Below, one piece after another: positions 1 to 6,056 of a DNA stretch of 6,056 nt. The notes beneath the pieces were generated by a model. The model made no database searches. It was not told the origin of the DNA and saw only the letters and a list, made by a program, of their open reading frames with translations. The stretch comes from Candidatus Aminicenantota bacterium (GTDB lineage Bacteria; Acidobacteriota; Aminicenantia; Aminicenantales; Aminicenantaceae). Position 1 is the first letter of the stretch. The number at the start of each line of letters is the position of its first letter. The stretch is from NCBI GenBank assembly GCA_004378665.1, contig SOIA01000389.1:1-6056 (forward strand), read 5' to 3'. Position numbers and translations under genes: made by a program.

Positions 1-288
1 CTTCGATCCACAGCCAAGGAGGGGGAAAAAACGCTTAAAGAGATAAGAGAACTTGCCAAGAATTTGACGGAGACAGACAAAAAAGTCAATGAAAAAATGG
101 ATGATTTAAGAGTAACGCTCGAAGCCGCAAAAAAATCAGCAGTCGGGATATCGGAAATCGTGGGATTCACGACAGCAAAAATCATCCGACCCTCCTCGAA
201 ATACTGGCCAATGCTGTTTCCTGTTCTTCGTTTTGGTTGGCGGCAAATAAGGAAAAAGAAACAAAAGGAGGAAAAAAATGGCAGATAA
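1..288 (+). CDS. C-terminal part of a DUF948-like helical protein (5' truncated)
   Basis: The frame is open from the first base and ends at TAA 286-288, giving 95 residues of a protein that starts upstream of the window. A TTG at 64 could serve as a start, but coding character extends before it, so I treat the gene as partial. Residues 1-45 are rich in Lys, Glu, Asp and Leu with a helical, coiled-coil-like pattern. They are followed by a less charged stretch (about 48-62), an aromatic segment around YWPMLFPVLRFGW (68-80) and a strongly basic end (RKKKQK). The assignment to DUF948 rests mainly on context: DUF948 proteins often sit directly before YtxH proteins, as here, and the residual sequence suits the tail of such a protein. 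The N-terminal membrane helix expected of that family would lie outside the window. The function is unknown; a cell-envelope role is inferred. The gene overlaps the next by 11 nt. Confidence 0.7.
   Translation, partial: LRSTAKEGEKTLKEIRELAKNLTETDKKVNEKMDDLRVTLEAAKKSAVGISEIVGFTTAKIIRPSSKYWPMLFPVLRFGWRQIRKKKQKEEKNGR
266..271 (+). promoter_or_regulatory. Strong Shine-Dalgarno site for the YtxH gene
   Basis: AGGAGG is followed by six A residues and then the ATG at 278. This is a near-perfect ribosome binding site at good spacing. It lies inside the last codons of the preceding gene, so ribosomes finishing that gene can re-initiate here. It fixes the YtxH start at 278. Confidence 0.85.
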
Positions 289-592
289 TAGAAACTCCTG
301 TTTTGTAGAAGCCACACTCTCATTCCTGATCGGTACAGCCACAGGATTCGTCCTGGGTGTCCTCTTTGCCCCGGCAAGCGGCGAGGAAACACGAAAGAAA
401 ATTCATGAAGGTGCGGTTAAGACCGGAGAGAAAGCCAAAGAGAGCTACGAGAAGATCACCAGAGAAGCCGAAAAAGGAATTAAAGTCGTCAAAGAGAAAA
501 CAGCCGAAGGAATCGATACCATCAAGGATTTTGTTGAGAAGAAGAAGACAGAGCTCTTAAAAAAACCAGGAGAAGAACCCACAAAAAAATAA
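278..592 (+). CDS. YtxH domain-containing small membrane protein
   Basis: This is a complete protein of 104 residues. One hydrophobic helix (about 12-32) carries small residues at regular spacing (G19, G23, G27) and runs into the family hallmark LFAPASGEETR (29-39), typical of YtxH proteins (Gsx/YtxH family; Bacillus YtxH is linked to general stress). The rest (40-104) is highly charged, rich in Lys and Glu, and predicted to be a long amphipathic helix with heptad-like spacing ending in a basic tail. The likely topology is a single-pass inner-membrane protein with a soluble helical tail. The molecular function is not established. The ATG is chosen for its strong upstream AGGAGG and because the hydrophobic helix follows directly. 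It overlaps the preceding gene by 11 nt, which suggests coupled translation and a shared role. Family assignment is confident; function is not. Confidence 0.9.
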   Translation: MADNRNSCFVEATLSFLIGTATGFVLGVLFAPASGEETRKKIHEGAVKTGEKAKESYEKITREAEKGIKVVKEKTAEGIDTIKDFVEKKKTELLKKPGEEPTKK

Positions 593-660
593 GCTCAACA
601 AAAATTCCTTAAAGGCCATTCCTCTTTAGAGAACAAGAAATACACATCTATAAAAAATCC

Positions 661-666
661 AGGAGA
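661..666 (+). promoter_or_regulatory. Shine-Dalgarno site for enolase
   Basis: AGGAGA lies 7 nt before the ATG at 674, a good match and spacing. It supports that start, which also gives the normal enolase N-terminus (NLIKAREILDSRGNPT). Confidence 0.8.
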
Positions 667-673
667 TTCCAAT

Positions 674-1969
674 ATGGCCGATACAACCATAAATCTAATC
701 AAAGCCAGAGAGATTCTGGACTCCAGAGGAAACCCGACTATCAGCACTCAGGTCATCCTCGAGTCGGGCGCTGTGGGGAAGGCCGCTGTTCCATCAGGCG
801 CTTCCACGGGCACCCATGAAGCCCTTGAATTGAGAGATGAAGATTCCTCTCGATATCTCGGCAAGGGCGTCTTCAAGGCGGTCGCCAACGTGCAGGAAAT
901 CATCTCGCCCGAAATCGTCGGCATGGATGCTCTTGAGCAGGAAAAAATCGACAGTCGGCTGATTCAACTGGACGGAACACCCTTAAAGAAAAAACTGGGA
1001 GCCAATGCCATCCTTTCCGTTTCGATGGCAGTGGCTCATGCTGCGTCTCTGGCACTGGACACACCTTTGTACCACTACCTGGGCCAAAGGAAGAACTACC
1101 GGCTGCCTGTTCCTCTGGTCAACATCCTCAACGGCGGGTCTCACGCAGACAACAACGTCGATATCCAGGAATTCATGATCGCACCCATCGGAAGCTCTAA
1201 TTTTTCTGAAGCCATCCGGTCGGCTGCAGAAGTCTTTCATAACCTGAAGAAAATTTTACGCAAAAAAGGATACGGCACTGCCGTGGGTGACGAGGGAGGT
1301 TTCGCTCCGAATTTAAAATCCAACCAAGAAGCCCTCGAACTGATTCTCGAAAGTATCGAAAAAGCCGGATACAAGCCAGGAAAAGACATCCATCTCGCTC
1401 TCGACGCAGCCGCTTCTGAATTCTATTCAGACGATCGATACGTTTTCAAAAAATCGGATGGCTCGAAGAAATCTTCCCCCGAGATGGTCAAATTCTATCA
1501 AAATCTGGTTGATAAATACCCCATTATTTCCATCGAAGACGGCTTTGCTGAGGATGATTGGAAAGGATGGAAACTCATGACTGATGCTCTGGGGGATAAG
1601 ATCCAGATCGTCGGGGACGATATTTTCGTCACCAACCTGGAAAGATTCAAAAAAGGAGTCAACCAGGGAATAGGAAATTCCATCCTGATCAAGCTGAATC
1701 AGATCGGCACCCTCACCGAGACGGTGGAAGCAGTGAAGTACGCCCACAAGATAGGTTATTCAGCAGTGATATCCCATCGTTCAGGAGAGACCGAGGACAC
1801 TTTCATCGCTGACCTGAGCGTGGCTCTCGATACAGGCCAGATCAAAACCGGCTCCCTGAGCAGAAGCGAACGGGTCGCCAAATACAACCGTCTGCTGGAA
1901 ATCGAAGAGGAATTGGAAGACAAGGGAAGCTATGCAGGCACTCAAGCCTTCGCCAAGTACATTTCCTGA
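674..1969 (+). CDS. eno: Enolase (phosphopyruvate hydratase, EC 4.2.1.11)
   Basis: Enolase interconverts 2-phosphoglycerate and phosphoenolpyruvate in cytoplasmic glycolysis/gluconeogenesis. The protein has 431 residues, the usual bacterial length, and is collinear with the family. Visible landmarks are AREILDSRGNPT at the N-terminus, the mobile SGASTG loop (41-46), NGGSHADNNVDIQEFMIAP with H157, GDEGG with the proton-donor glutamate E207, magnesium ligands D244, E288 and D315, the catalytic base K340 in ILIKLNQIGTLTET, the signature SHRSGETEDT (367-376) and K391 near the C-terminal active-site edge. No key residue is missing, so the enzyme should be active. Small departures from the commonest bacterial sequence (DAAASEF, IKLNQIG, NILNGG) are conservative. 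It begins 81 nt after the YtxH gene and has its own strong ribosome site. No terminator is evident on either side, so co-transcription with neighbours is possible. Confidence 0.98.
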   Translation: MADTTINLIKAREILDSRGNPTISTQVILESGAVGKAAVPSGASTGTHEALELRDEDSSRYLGKGVFKAVANVQEIISPEIVGMDALEQEKIDSRLIQLDGTPLKKKLGANAILSVSMAVAHAASLALDTPLYHYLGQRKNYRLPVPLVNILNGGSHADNNVDIQEFMIAPIGSSNFSEAIRSAAEVFHNLKKILRKKGYGTAVGDEGGFAPNLKSNQEALELILESIEKAGYKPGKDIHLALDAAASEFYSDDRYVFKKSDGSKKSSPEMVKFYQNLVDKYPIISIEDGFAEDDWKGWKLMTDALGDKIQIVGDDIFVTNLERFKKGVNQGIGNSILIKLNQIGTLTETVEAVKYAHKIGYSAVISHRSGETEDTFIADLSVALDTGQIKTGSLSRSERVAKYNRLLEIEEELEDKGSYAGTQAFAKYIS

Positions 1970-2027
1970 ATCAGGCCGGAAATCGCAGCCAAGAACCAGT
2001 CAAGCAAAAATAAAGATTTCAATCTCC

Positions 2028-2055
2028 TTGATAAGCCAGAGCAATAGATAACAAT
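2028..2055 (+). promoter_or_regulatory. Possible weak sigma70-type promoter before the mutase gene
   Basis: In the AT-rich part of the 106-nt gap after enolase, TTGATA (2028-2033) is followed after 16 nt by AACAAT (2050-2055), which matches the -10 consensus at four of six positions. A transcript would start near 2062 and leave a leader of about 14 nt. Short AT-rich stretches give such matches by chance, so this is only a candidate. The gap holds no clear hairpin-plus-T-run terminator for enolase. Confidence 0.2.
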
Positions 2056-2075
2056 AAAAGATACCTGCGCAGACC

Positions 2076-3683
2076 ATGGGCACAGACAAAGACAAAAAAG
2101 TCAAATTCCTCACCTCTTCAGGGATTGAAGTCAAACAGGTTTACAGCAAAAAAGACCTGGCCGGTTTTACCGCTTCACGGAATCTGGGCGAGCCCGGAAA
2201 ATACCCTTTCACCCGAGGCTTGTATTCCACCATGTACAGGGGAAAGCTGTGGACAATGCGACAGTATGCAGGCTTCGGGACCGCAGAGGAGTCTAACAGG
2301 AGATACCGATTTCTTCTCTCCCAAGGGCAGACAGGCATAAGCGTCGCTTTTGACCTTCCCACCCAACTGGGCCTTGACTCAGATGATCCTCTCTCCCACG
2401 GAGAAGTGGGAAAAGTCGGTGTGGCTATCGACTCTCTTGAAGACATGGAAATCCTTTTCAAGCGCATCCCTCTGGACAAAATCAGCGTCTCGATGACGAT
2501 CAACTCCACGGCGGCCATCATTCTCGCGATGTACCTGGCTCTTGCCGAAAAAAAAGGGATAAAGTGGTCCAGTCTCTCCGGAACAATCCAGAACGACATT
2601 CTTAAAGAGTACATTGCCCGGGGAACGTACATCTTTCCTCCTCAAGCGTCTCTGAAAATCATCACGGATATTCTAGCCTTCTGTCACAAAAACGTTCCCA
2701 ACTGGAATACGATGAGCATCAGCGGCTACCACATCAGGGAAGCCGGCGCCACGGCGGTTCAGGAGTTGGCCTTCACCTTTGCCAACGCCATCACTTACGT
2801 TAAGGCGGCCATCGACTCCGGACTCGATGTGGACACGTTTGCTCCTCGTCTCTCTTTTTTCCTGGCATCACACAACAACTTTTTCGAGGAAATCGCCAAA
2901 TTCCGCGCGGCCAGACGAATCTGGGCCCGGCTCATGAGAGAAGAATTGCACGCGAAAGATCCGCTGTCCTGGAAGTTCAGGTTCCACACTCAGACAAGCG
3001 GAGTCGCTCTTCTCGCCCAACAACCAGAAAATAATGTGGTCAGAGTGACCCTCCAGGCGTTGGCTTCAGTCTTGGGCGGAACACAGTCTCTGCACACCAA
3101 TTCCTGGGACGAAGCTCTGGCGCTTCCGAGCGAGGAGGCGGCTCAAATCGCGCTCCGGACCCAGCAGATCATCGCTTACGAAGGCGGTGTGACTGATACA
3201 GTAGATCCTGTTGGGGGCTCATTTCTGATTGAAAGCCTGACAAATCAGATCGAGGAAAAAGTCAAAGACTACCTCGAGAAGATTGAAGAATTGGGCGGAA
3301 TGCTCGTCGCTATCGAAAAAGGTTTCATCCAGAAAGAGATCCAGGAAAGCGCTTACAGATATCAAAAACAGATAGAAAACAAAGAACAGATCATCGTTGG
3401 CCTCAACAAATACCAAAAAAGGGAAGACAGGATTCAATATAACCTTTACTCCCCCCCTAAAACAATCGAAACGAATCAGGTCAAAAAGCTCCGCCTTCTC
3501 AAGAAAAGCAGGTCTGCCCAGAAAGTCAAAAGCCGACTGGACGCTTTAAGAAACGCTGTCGAATCAGATGAAAACAGCCTCCCGCACATCATAGAGGCAG
3601 TCAAGGCCAAAGCCACTCTTGGAGAAATCTCTGCTCTCCTGAAAGATATTTTCGGCACATTCAACGAAACGGTCACTCTCTAA
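2076..3683 (+). CDS. Methylmalonyl-CoA mutase, catalytic (large) subunit without B12 domain (EC 5.4.99.2)
   Basis: The enzyme interconverts (R)-methylmalonyl-CoA and succinyl-CoA by an adenosylcobalamin radical mechanism, in propionate oxidation or formation and in odd-chain or branched amino acid breakdown. The 535 residues cover the family's TIM-barrel catalytic domain: GKYPFTRGLYSTMYRGKLWTMRQYAGFGTAEE (41-72), SVAFDLPTQLG, GTIQNDILKEYIARGTYIFPP (169-189), ISGYHIREAGA (215-225), FAPRLSFF (255-262) and GGTQSLHTNSWDEALALP (334-351). Aligned with the Propionibacterium enzyme at a constant offset of 25, Y64 matches Tyr89, R182 matches Arg207, and Y218/H219 match Tyr243/His244. The Tyr/Arg pair is the methylmalonyl-CoA type rather than the Phe/Gln pair of isobutyryl-CoA mutase. 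The C-terminal tail (about 460-535) has no cobalamin-binding DxHxxG motif, so a separate small subunit is required; none is in the window. The ATG is the only usual start after an in-frame stop at 2055-2057, but its Shine-Dalgarno match is poor. Confidence 0.95.
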   Translation: MGTDKDKKVKFLTSSGIEVKQVYSKKDLAGFTASRNLGEPGKYPFTRGLYSTMYRGKLWTMRQYAGFGTAEESNRRYRFLLSQGQTGISVAFDLPTQLGLDSDDPLSHGEVGKVGVAIDSLEDMEILFKRIPLDKISVSMTINSTAAIILAMYLALAEKKGIKWSSLSGTIQNDILKEYIARGTYIFPPQASLKIITDILAFCHKNVPNWNTMSISGYHIREAGATAVQELAFTFANAITYVKAAIDSGLDVDTFAPRLSFFLASHNNFFEEIAKFRAARRIWARLMREELHAKDPLSWKFRFHTQTSGVALLAQQPENNVVRVTLQALASVLGGTQSLHTNSWDEALALPSEEAAQIALRTQQIIAYEGGVTDTVDPVGGSFLIESLTNQIEEKVKDYLEKIEELGGMLVAIEKGFIQKEIQESAYRYQKQIENKEQIIVGLNKYQKREDRIQYNLYSPPKTIETNQVKKLRLLKKSRSAQKVKSRLDALRNAVESDENSLPHIIEAVKAKATLGEISALLKDIFGTFNETVTL

Positions 3684-3687
3684 AGCA

Positions 3688-6056
3688 ATGCGGTTCCCCT
3701 TTCTCTTTCTCGCGCTGTCGTTGGTTTTGGGAATATTACTTTCCTCTCTTCTGTCCCTTCCTTTGTTCAGCTGGATTCTCTCTCTTGCGGCGTCTCTGAC
3801 CTGCGGCTGGCTTTGCTATTCCATCCATAAAAACAAATTGGCGTTCGTCTTTATCCTTCTCTCGACTTTTCTCTTGGGTGCCAGTTTCTACACCTCCACG
3901 AACATTAATTTCGAAAACAATTCTCTCCGAAAATTAGAATTCACATCCTATGCCGATTTTACCGGAAAGCTCTATAAATCTCCCTCTCACGGGCTAGACA
4001 GGGATGTCCTTTTCATCCGAGTGGAAAAAGTCTCCTATCAGAACACAGAACAAAAAATCAGGGGGAATCTCAGAGTAACTGTGCCTCATTCATCCGAATT
4101 TGCCCTTCCGTACGATCTTTTTGTCCACGACAAGGTCAAGGTTTCGGCGCGGCTTCTTCCTCATCATGGCTTCAGAAATTTTAAATCATACTCTATGACT
4201 GCCTATCTCAAAAGCCAGAATATCCACAACAGAGCCGCCTCGAAAACTCCTCTGCTCGTTGAAAGATTAGAACCTGGAAAAAATTACTCTCCTCTTCGTC
4301 TCGTATCAATCCTTCGCCAGAAGCTGCTGAAAAAAATCGAGGCTCACTTCCCCTCATCCGACAGCAAGCGATCACTCTCTCCACAAGGAGCCGTTCTCGA
4401 AGCTCTTCTTCTTGGGGAGAGGAACCGAATGGACTCCGCTGTCAATCAGTCTCTTCAAAGATCAGGCATCTATCATCTCTTTGCCATATCCGGAGCTCAC
4501 ATTGCGATCATTTCCTTCTTTCTTTTCTCTCTCTTCAAATTATTCAGGGCTCCCACTCGGCTTTCCTATCTACTCGTAATGGTCTTCCTTCTTTTTTACG
4601 CCTTTCTTGTGGAGGGGAGACCTTCGGTGTTCAGGGCAACAATCATGACTCTTGCCTTTCTGCTCGGTAAGCTCATCTGGAGGAACGTCAGCCTCATCAA
4701 CACTATCTCTATCAGCGCCTTCTTCCTGCTCTTCCTCAATCCTTTCAGTCTTTTTAACGTGGGTTTCCAACTGACCTTCTCGGCCACACTGACCATCATC
4801 CTCTTTTTCCCCAGAATCATCAAATACCTTCCTAAACTTCCGCTGAGAATAAGTGAGATCCTGGTTCTGTCTCTGACCGCCCAGCTCGGAGTTTTGCCTT
4901 TCGTGGCCGGCTCTTTCAACAGGATCACATTCTCCGCGCTCATCCTCAATTTCGCTGCGCTGCCTCTGGTCGCGTTGATCATGGCTGCCGGGTATATCTT
5001 CCTCCCTCTCGCATTCCTCAGCACCCTTCTGTCCCGGTGGCTGACTCTAGGTATAAAATTTTTGATAGACCTCCTCATCGGTTCCTCACACCTTCTGGAC
5101 AGGTTTTCATTCATTTCTTACAGAATCCCCACACCGCATTTAATCACCCTCCTCGGGTATTTTCTTTTTCTGTATCTTCTGCTTCTTCCTCCAAAAATCA
5201 AAAGGCAAAGAACTATCTTGACGCTCTGCTTTTTGGCCTTTTTCATTATCCTGATCACTTCTCCCTTTCCTCCCTTATCCAAAAACCTCAAATTCACGTT
5301 CATCGACGTTGGGCAGGGAGAGTCCATACTTGTTGAGTTTCCCGGAAAAAGGAAAATGTTGATCGACGGAGGCGGATTTCCACAGGGCACGTTCGATGTC
5401 GGCGAGAGCGTGGTCTCTTCATTCCTCTGGAGCAAAGGGATAAAAAAAATTGATTATCTGGTCCTCACTCACGCTCATCCTGACCATTTGAACGGCTTGA
5501 AGGCTGTATCCAAGAACTTTAAAATACGCGAATTCTGGGAAGCATTCAGTCCTTCAGAAAACGAGGATTACGCCGAACTCAAAAAGATCCTCCCCAAATC
5601 AACTACGACTCAGAGGCTTTTCCGCGGCGCTTCACATCAAGAAGGTCGGGTAATAATCGACGTTCTCCACCCTGAACAAAAGGAATTCACTGTTTACAGA
5701 ACCCGCAACGACGATTCTCTTGTGCTCAGGATCACTTCCGGACAGACTTCATTCCTTCTTTCTGGAGACATCGGCATCCAAGCCGAAAAAGATATCTTGG
5801 AAAAATTCTCAGAGATTAGAAGCCAGGTGCTTAAATCTCCACACCATGGAAGTCGCACCTCAAGCTCAGAAGATTTTCTCAGAAACATCGCTCCCCGCAT
5901 TGTGGTAATCTCTGTTGGTGCGGGGAACATGTACGGTTTTCCAGATAAAGAGGTGTTGGAACGATATGAACGGATAGGAGCAAAAGTCTACCGCACAGAC
6001 ATTCACGGCGCTGTCGAAATCACTTTGAAGGGTCAGGACATCTCCGTCCGGACAGC
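3688..6056 (+). CDS. comEC: ComEC/Rec2-family DNA internalization protein (3' truncated)
   Basis: ComEC forms the inner-membrane channel that brings single-stranded DNA into the cell during natural transformation. The frame is open for 789 codons to the window end, so little of the C-terminus is missing (the family is about 700-850 residues). Order: hydrophobic helices (about 5-24, 26-46, 50-69); a soluble DUF4131-like domain (about 85-195) ending in GFRNFKSYSMTAYLKSQNI; the Competence domain (about 235-500) with LLLGERNRM, HLFAISGAHIAI (S268, H271), EGRPSVFRATIM (309-320), VGFQLTFSAT and many helices; a further membrane stretch (about 508-526); then a metallo-beta-lactamase-like domain with FIDVGQGES (D540), LIDGG (D560), LTHAHPDH (H595, H597, D599, H600), SGD (D694) and LKSPHHGS (H719, H720). 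All metal-type motifs are present. The ATG lies 4 nt after the mutase stop and is the first usual start after the in-frame TGA at 3640, but it lacks a clear Shine-Dalgarno site; translational coupling is likely. Confidence 0.96.
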   Translation, partial: MRFPFLFLALSLVLGILLSSLLSLPLFSWILSLAASLTCGWLCYSIHKNKLAFVFILLSTFLLGASFYTSTNINFENNSLRKLEFTSYADFTGKLYKSPSHGLDRDVLFIRVEKVSYQNTEQKIRGNLRVTVPHSSEFALPYDLFVHDKVKVSARLLPHHGFRNFKSYSMTAYLKSQNIHNRAASKTPLLVERLEPGKNYSPLRLVSILRQKLLKKIEAHFPSSDSKRSLSPQGAVLEALLLGERNRMDSAVNQSLQRSGIYHLFAISGAHIAIISFFLFSLFKLFRAPTRLSYLLVMVFLLFYAFLVEGRPSVFRATIMTLAFLLGKLIWRNVSLINTISISAFFLLFLNPFSLFNVGFQLTFSATLTIILFFPRIIKYLPKLPLRISEILVLSLTAQLGVLPFVAGSFNRITFSALILNFAALPLVALIMAAGYIFLPLAFLSTLLSRWLTLGIKFLIDLLIGSSHLLDRFSFISYRIPTPHLITLLGYFLFLYLLLLPPKIKRQRTILTLCFLAFFIILITSPFPPLSKNLKFTFIDVGQGESILVEFPGKRKMLIDGGGFPQGTFDVGESVVSSFLWSKGIKKIDYLVLTHAHPDHLNGLKAVSKNFKIREFWEAFSPSENEDYAELKKILPKSTTTQRLFRGASHQEGRVIIDVLHPEQKEFTVYRTRNDDSLVLRITSGQTSFLLSGDIGIQAEKDILEKFSEIRSQVLKSPHHGSRTSSSEDFLRNIAPRIVVISVGAGNMYGFPDKEVLERYERIGAKVYRTDIHGAVEITLKGQDISVRT

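Noticed and set aside
619..636. Short inverted repeat around CTCTTTAGAG between the YtxH gene and eno
   Set aside because: The stem is only 3-4 bp with a tiny loop, and no T-run follows, so it cannot be supported as a terminator or operator.
625..654. Possible promoter TTTAGA - 18 nt - TATAAA before enolase
   Set aside because: The implied transcription start (about 661) would fall on the Shine-Dalgarno site itself, and the -35 match is poor. It is most likely chance in AT-rich sequence.
1970..2040. Search for an enolase terminator in the gap after its stop
   Set aside because: Only a 3-bp GGC/GCC pairing and a tiny CTTGATAAG symmetry are visible, neither followed by a T-run.
2141..2632. 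Reverse-strand open frame of 163 codons within the mutase gene
   Set aside because: It lies entirely opposite a conserved catalytic core and has no recognisable domain or ribosome site; it is a by-product of codon use on the + strand.
4596..5114. Long reverse-strand open frame (172 codons) inside comEC, with others at 5118-5435 and 5694-5930
   Set aside because: The + strand here encodes an unmistakable ComEC protein. Its heavy use of pyrimidine-rich codons (CTT, CTC, TTC, TCT) leaves few stops on the opposite strand. The reverse products are Arg/Lys-rich and resemble no family.
1..6056. Mobile element, phage, CRISPR or defence-system content
   Set aside because: All coding space is taken by collinear, intact, well-known chromosomal gene families. 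No transposase, direct-repeat array, tRNA or attachment-like repeat was seen.

Overview
The window holds five protein-coding genes, all on the + strand and tightly packed. The outer two are cut by the window edges. No RNA gene, mobile element, CRISPR array or convincing terminator was seen. The gene content is bacterial. A ComEC-type DNA channel, a split cobalamin-dependent mutase and a DUF948-like/YtxH pair would suit a Gram-positive or a Gram-negative lineage. The mid-range GC and Lys/Glu-rich proteins with many AGA/AGG codons would fit an uncultivated anaerobe of the Aminicenantes/Acidobacteriota type, but that is only a guess; the sequence alone does not fix the phylum.

Layout: (1) Bases 1-288 are the C-terminal end of a charged helical protein, probably DUF948-like. 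It overlaps by 11 nt a small YtxH-family membrane protein (278-592). (2) After an 81-nt gap comes a complete, canonical enolase (674-1969). (3) After a 106-nt gap with a possible weak promoter comes the catalytic subunit of a two-subunit methylmalonyl-CoA mutase (2076-3683), which lacks a cobalamin-binding domain. (4) Four bases after its stop begins a large ComEC/Rec2 protein (3688 to beyond 6056). It has an N-terminal soluble domain, the polytopic Competence domain and a C-terminal metallo-beta-lactamase-like domain, and is open through the last base.

The genes do not form one pathway. Enolase serves glycolysis/gluconeogenesis, the mutase links succinyl-CoA and methylmalonyl-CoA (propionate metabolism), ComEC imports single-stranded DNA, and the first two probably act at the cell envelope. 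Co-orientation, short gaps and the lack of terminators suggest shared transcripts, at least for the pair at 1-592 and for mutase-comEC. The window reads as ordinary chromosomal housekeeping sequence. I found no convincing sign of a new system; the findings are modest points about gene order, subunit architecture and translation signals.
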